Source of the DNA: Anaeromyxobacter_A sp035538735
GTDB taxonomy: Bacteria > Myxococcota > Myxococcia > Myxococcales > Anaeromyxobacteraceae
Length of the DNA: 13,676 nt
Direction of reading: 5' to 3'
Assembly (NCBI GenBank): GCA_035538735.1
Contig: DATLJU010000248.1
Location: forward strand, 1 to 13,676
Shown here one piece after another: positions 10,931 through 13,676 of this stretch (the first letter of the stretch is position 1; each line of letters starts with the position of its first letter). Both the position numbers and the translations under genes were made by a program. The notes beneath the pieces were generated by a model that worked only from the letters and a program-made list of their open reading frames with translations, was not told the origin of the DNA and ran no database searches.

Positions 10931-13588
10931 TTGGAAACGCCTGTCCAGCACCTCCCGGCCGTGACTCCGCTCGCCCTCCCTTCCCTGCTCGCGCGCGCAC
11001 GCGCCGCGCTGCCGCGTCACAAGCGCGCCATCGGGCTGTGCGCCGTCGTCTTGCTCGGGCTCGGCGGCGGTGGGTTCGTGTGGGGAGCCACCCGCGGCCT
11101 GCCCGCCTTCGACACGCTCAAGGACTACCAGCCGCTCCTCGCCACCCGCGTCTACGGCGTCGACGGCAGCGAGGTGTTCGAGTTCGCGCGCGAGCGCCGG
11201 ACGGTCGTGCCTTTCGACCAGATCCCCGAGGTGGTGAAGAAGGCGGTGCTCGCCTCGGAGGACGCGAAGTTCTACGAGCACGGCGGCGTCAATTACCTCG
11301 CCATCGCACGCTGCGCGGTGAAGGGCGTCTTCCGCGGGCACTTCGGCTGCGGGGGCTCCACCATCACCCAGCAGGTGGTGAAGACCTTCCTGCTCCAGAG
11401 CGAGTGGCGCCCGAAGCGGAAGGTGAAGGAGCTCGTGCTCGCGCCGCGCCTGGAGCGGAACCTCTCGAAGGACGAGATCCTGTTCCTGTACCTGAACCAG
11501 ATCTACTTCGGGCACCGCCGCTACGGTGTCGAGGAGGCGTCCCGCTTTTATTTCGGCAAGAGCGTCCGCCAGCTCACCGTCGGCGAGGCCGCCATGATCG
11601 CCGGCGTGGTGCAGTCGCCCGAGCGGCTCTCCCCGGTGAAGCACCCGCAGGCGGCGAAGGAGCGGCAGAAGTACGTGCTGCGCCGGATGGCGGAGGAGAA
11701 CTTCATCTCGCGCCAGGTCGCCGAGGTGGAGATGGCCCGCCCCATCGCCGTGGCTCGCCGTGACGAGGACCCGCCCGGCGCGTGGTACGCGGACGCCGTC
11801 CGGCGCTACCTCGACGAGCGGTACGGGGCCGACCGCGTCGAGACCGATGGATTGGTGGTCGACGTGGCGATGGACCCGCTGCAGCAGAAGGCGGCCGAGG
11901 ACGCGCTGGAGGCGCAGCTCCGCAACGTCGACAAGCGCCAGGGCTGGCGCGGGGCGACGGCGCACCTCGACGAGCGGCAGGTCGCCGGCGCGATGCCGCT
12001 CTGGCGCGAGCGCCTCAAGGCGGCGCAGCCGCGGCCGGGCGAGGTGCTGGTCTGGGATCTCGGCCGCGTGTCGCCCGACGACGTGGAGCCCGGCGCCGAG
12101 AACCACGGCGACGTGCGCCGCATGATGCGCGTGAAGGCGCTCCTGCCCGACCACCTCTACGACGCCCTCGTCACGCAGGTGGCGGACCGCTCGGCGCAGG
12201 TCGACCTCGGGAACGCGCGCGGCTCGATCGCCCTCGCGGACGTGGCCTGGGCGCGGAAGTTCAACCCCTCCTCCGGCACGGCGGTGCCGCGCCACATGAA
12301 GGACGTCGTGCGACCGGGCGACGTGGTGCTGGTGCGTGCGGTAGCCGGGAAGCAGCACCCGGCCGAGCTGGCCCGGGCCGGCAAGCCCATCCCGCTCGCC
12401 CTGGAGCAGGTCCCCAAGGTGCAGGGGGCGCTCGTCGCCGTGGACGTGCCCACCCGCGGGATCCGGGCCCTGGTGGGTGGCTACGACATCGCGCTCTCGC
12501 AGTTCAACCGGGCGCTCCAGGCGAAGCGGCAGCCCGGCTCGGCGTTCAAGCCGTTCGTGTGGGGCGCCGCCGTCGAGTCGCGCCGCTACACGCCGGCCAC
12601 GCTCGTCTACGACACGCCCGACCTGTACCGGGACCCCTGGACCGGCAAGGAGTGGAAGCCGCAGAACTTCGAGCGCGACGAGTACGACGGTCCGCTGCTG
12701 CTCAAGCAGGCGCTGGCGCACTCCAAGAACACCGTCTCGGTCAAGCTCGTCGACGCGCTCGGCGTCGACGCCGTCATCCAGTTCGCGCACCGCTGCGGGA
12801 TCGGGCAGGAGCTGCCCCGCACGCTCTCGCTCGCGCTCGGCGTGGGCGAGGTCACGCCGCTCGAGCTCGTGAACGCCTACGCCACCATCGCGGCGCGCGG
12901 GTTCGCCGCCCAGCCGGCGCTCGTCCTGCGCGTGCGCGACCGCAAGGGCCAGGTCCTCGAGCAGCACCAGCCGCTCGCCGCCCCCGAGGCGTACGCCCCG
13001 GCTTCCCTGGTGGTCCCCGCCGTGGCGACCGCGACCCCGACCGCGGCAGCGACCAGCACCGCGTCCGACGCCGACGGCGGGGTACCGGCCGCCGGCGCAC
13101 GCCCGGTGCCGGAGTCGGGCCTCGAGCCCGAGGTGGCGTACGTGCTCTCCTCGATGATGCGCGACGTGATCGACTACGGCACGGCGCAGGCGGCGAGGTC
13201 GCTGGGCCGGCCGCTGGCGGGCAAGACCGGGACGGCCCAGGATCACCGCGACGCGTGGTTCGTGGGGTTCTCGCCCGAGCTCGCCGCCGGCGTGTGGGTG
13301 GGGTTCGACTCCCACGAGCCGCTCGGCGCCCACGAGACGGGCGCCGGCGCGGCCCTGCCGGCCTGGATGAGCTTCATGAAGGAGGCGCTCTCCCGTCGGC
13401 CGGCGGTGGACTTCCAGGCACCGCGCGACGTCGACGTCGTGCGGGTCGACCCGAAGACGGGGCTGCTGGCCGATCCAGGCGCCGCGGACGCGGTCGTCGT
13501 CCCGTTCGTCGCCGGCACGGCCCCGCAGCACAGCGCCCACGAGCCACCGCCCGGGTCCGCGCCGCAGAACTTCTTCATGGATCAGTAG
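10931..13588 (+). CDS. Class A penicillin-binding protein, PBP1A family
   Basis: This 885-residue bifunctional peptidoglycan synthase combines a glycosyltransferase, which polymerises lipid II, with a transpeptidase, which cross-links. A cytoplasmic tail (1-32) precedes TM at about 33-52. The GT51 domain has ASEDAKFYEHGG (108-119; catalytic Glu110) and GGSTITQQVVK (141-151). An OB-like insert of about 330-470 is typical of PBP1A. The transpeptidase has the SxxK serine in PGSAFKPF (Ser537, Lys540), SKN (598-600) and KTGTA (765-769), all intact. Between SKN and KTG lies an Ala/Thr/Pro-rich low-complexity insert (about 684-731). I chose TTG 10931; GTG 10961 is an in-frame alternative, and neither has a Shine-Dalgarno. 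The gene is divergent from pal-cpoB and convergent with the last gene. Length is a little above E. coli PBP1A (850). The family symbol (ponA/mrcA) is not assigned because several paralogues are common. Confidence 0.93.
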   Translation: METPVQHLPAVTPLALPSLLARARAALPRHKRAIGLCAVVLLGLGGGGFVWGATRGLPAFDTLKDYQPLLATRVYGVDGSEVFEFARERRTVVPFDQIPEVVKKAVLASEDAKFYEHGGVNYLAIARCAVKGVFRGHFGCGGSTITQQVVKTFLLQSEWRPKRKVKELVLAPRLERNLSKDEILFLYLNQIYFGHRRYGVEEASRFYFGKSVRQLTVGEAAMIAGVVQSPERLSPVKHPQAAKERQKYVLRRMAEENFISRQVAEVEMARPIAVARRDEDPPGAWYADAVRRYLDERYGADRVETDGLVVDVAMDPLQQKAAEDALEAQLRNVDKRQGWRGATAHLDERQVAGAMPLWRERLKAAQPRPGEVLVWDLGRVSPDDVEPGAENHGDVRRMMRVKALLPDHLYDALVTQVADRSAQVDLGNARGSIALADVAWARKFNPSSGTAVPRHMKDVVRPGDVVLVRAVAGKQHPAELARAGKPIPLALEQVPKVQGALVAVDVPTRGIRALVGGYDIALSQFNRALQAKRQPGSAFKPFVWGAAVESRRYTPATLVYDTPDLYRDPWTGKEWKPQNFERDEYDGPLLLKQALAHSKNTVSVKLVDALGVDAVIQFAHRCGIGQELPRTLSLALGVGEVTPLELVNAYATIAARGFAAQPALVLRVRDRKGQVLEQHQPLAAPEAYAPASLVVPAVATATPTAAATSTASDADGGVPAAGARPVPESGLEPEVAYVLSSMMRDVIDYGTAQAARSLGRPLAGKTGTAQDHRDAWFVGFSPELAAGVWVGFDSHEPLGAHETGAGAALPAWMSFMKEALSRRPAVDFQAPRDVDVVRVDPKTGLLADPGAADAVVVPFVAGTAPQHSAHEPPPGSAPQNFFMDQ

Positions 13589-13602
13589 GGCGACGGTCGC
13601 CC
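13588..13602. terminator. Perfect hairpin between convergent stops
   Basis: GGGCGAC-G-GTCGCCC is a perfect 7-bp inverted repeat that starts on the last base of the PBP1A stop codon and sits in the 20-nt gap before the convergent stop at 13609. As RNA it would form at least a 6-bp stem with a 3-nt loop on either strand. No T-tract follows, so it is a non-canonical bidirectional terminator candidate. Confidence 0.45.
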
Positions 13603-13608
13603 GCGATC

Positions 13609-13676
13609 TCAGCGCACCGGCGATGCCTTGAGGGCGGCCTTGCCGTCCTTGGCGTAGACCTGGAACCGGACGGTGC
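13609..13676 (-). CDS. C-terminal fragment of an unidentified protein
   Basis: The frame on the minus strand is open from the right edge to TGA at 13611-13609. The 21 visible residues end TVRFQVYAKDGKAALKASPVR. Third positions are mostly G or C and the stop lies at a normal convergent distance from PBP1A, which supports a real gene. Too little is visible to name a family; a beta-strand plus basic tail is all that can be said. Confidence 0.55.
   Translation of the reverse strand, partial: TVRFQVYAKDGKAALKASPVR

Noticed and set aside
10757..13540. A 927-codon open frame antisense to the PBP1A gene
   Set aside because: It mirrors the PBP1A gene, whose GT51 and transpeptidase motifs are intact. 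Its composition (Arg/Val/His/Leu-rich, no recognisable domain) is typical of antisense frames in high-GC DNA.
1..13676. CRISPR arrays, insertion sequences, tRNA/rRNA genes, attachment sites
   Set aside because: No regular direct repeats with spacers, no transposase or integrase motifs, no tRNA cloverleaf and no compositional break were seen. The window looks like vertically inherited chromosome.

Overview
The window is about 13.7 kb of very GC-rich bacterial chromosome, with codon third positions almost always G or C. Gene content points to a myxobacterium, most likely Anaeromyxobacter or a close relative: FHA-containing sigma-54 activators, hybrid histidine kinases, TPR proteins, a Cys-rich Pal and many lipoproteins. 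That assignment is inferred from composition and gene families, not from a marker gene. No mobile element, CRISPR array, tRNA or rRNA is visible. The region reads as ordinary, densely packed core and regulatory chromosome. Eleven complete genes and two edge fragments account for nearly all of it.

Left part (1-3047): the tail of an Ala-rich helical (TPR-like) protein; a convergent SCP2-type sterol/lipid-binding protein; a divergent pair of small predicted lipoproteins, one with a peptidoglycan-binding domain and one NTF2/DUF4440-like; and a type II homoserine kinase (thrB).

Middle (3143-8803), a signalling block: a seven-TPR protein, then an enhancer-binding protein of architecture FHA-FHA-AAA+(sigma-54)-Fis HTH. 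Convergent to it is a two-gene operon that encodes a periplasmic solute-binding protein followed by a membrane hybrid histidine kinase (TM-sensor-TM-HisKA-HATPase-REC). The kinase starts at TTG, with its Shine-Dalgarno overlapping the stop codon of the binding-protein gene. The kinase's REC domain has no output domain and the activator has no REC domain, so no phosphorelay between them can be read from sequence.

Right part (9096-13676), envelope biogenesis: pal and cpoB (ybgF) overlap by 4 nt on the minus strand and are divergent from a class A penicillin-binding protein (PBP1A family). A near-perfect 18-bp palindrome overlaps the probable -35 of the pal promoter. Pal carries four Cys-rich repeats between its lipid anchor and its OmpA domain. 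The window ends in the 3' tail of an unidentified convergent gene, with a perfect hairpin between the two stops.

Two cross-cutting observations stand out. First, several single genes lack a Shine-Dalgarno and have a sigma-70-like -10 only 6-8 nt before the start codon, which suggests leaderless transcripts. Genes that have good ribosome binding sites, or are translationally coupled, lack this arrangement. Second, I found no wholly new multi-gene system. The strongest leads are the leaderless promoters, the palindrome in the pal/PBP1A intergenic region, the Cys-rich Pal, the degenerate tandem FHA domains and the binding-protein/kinase pair.
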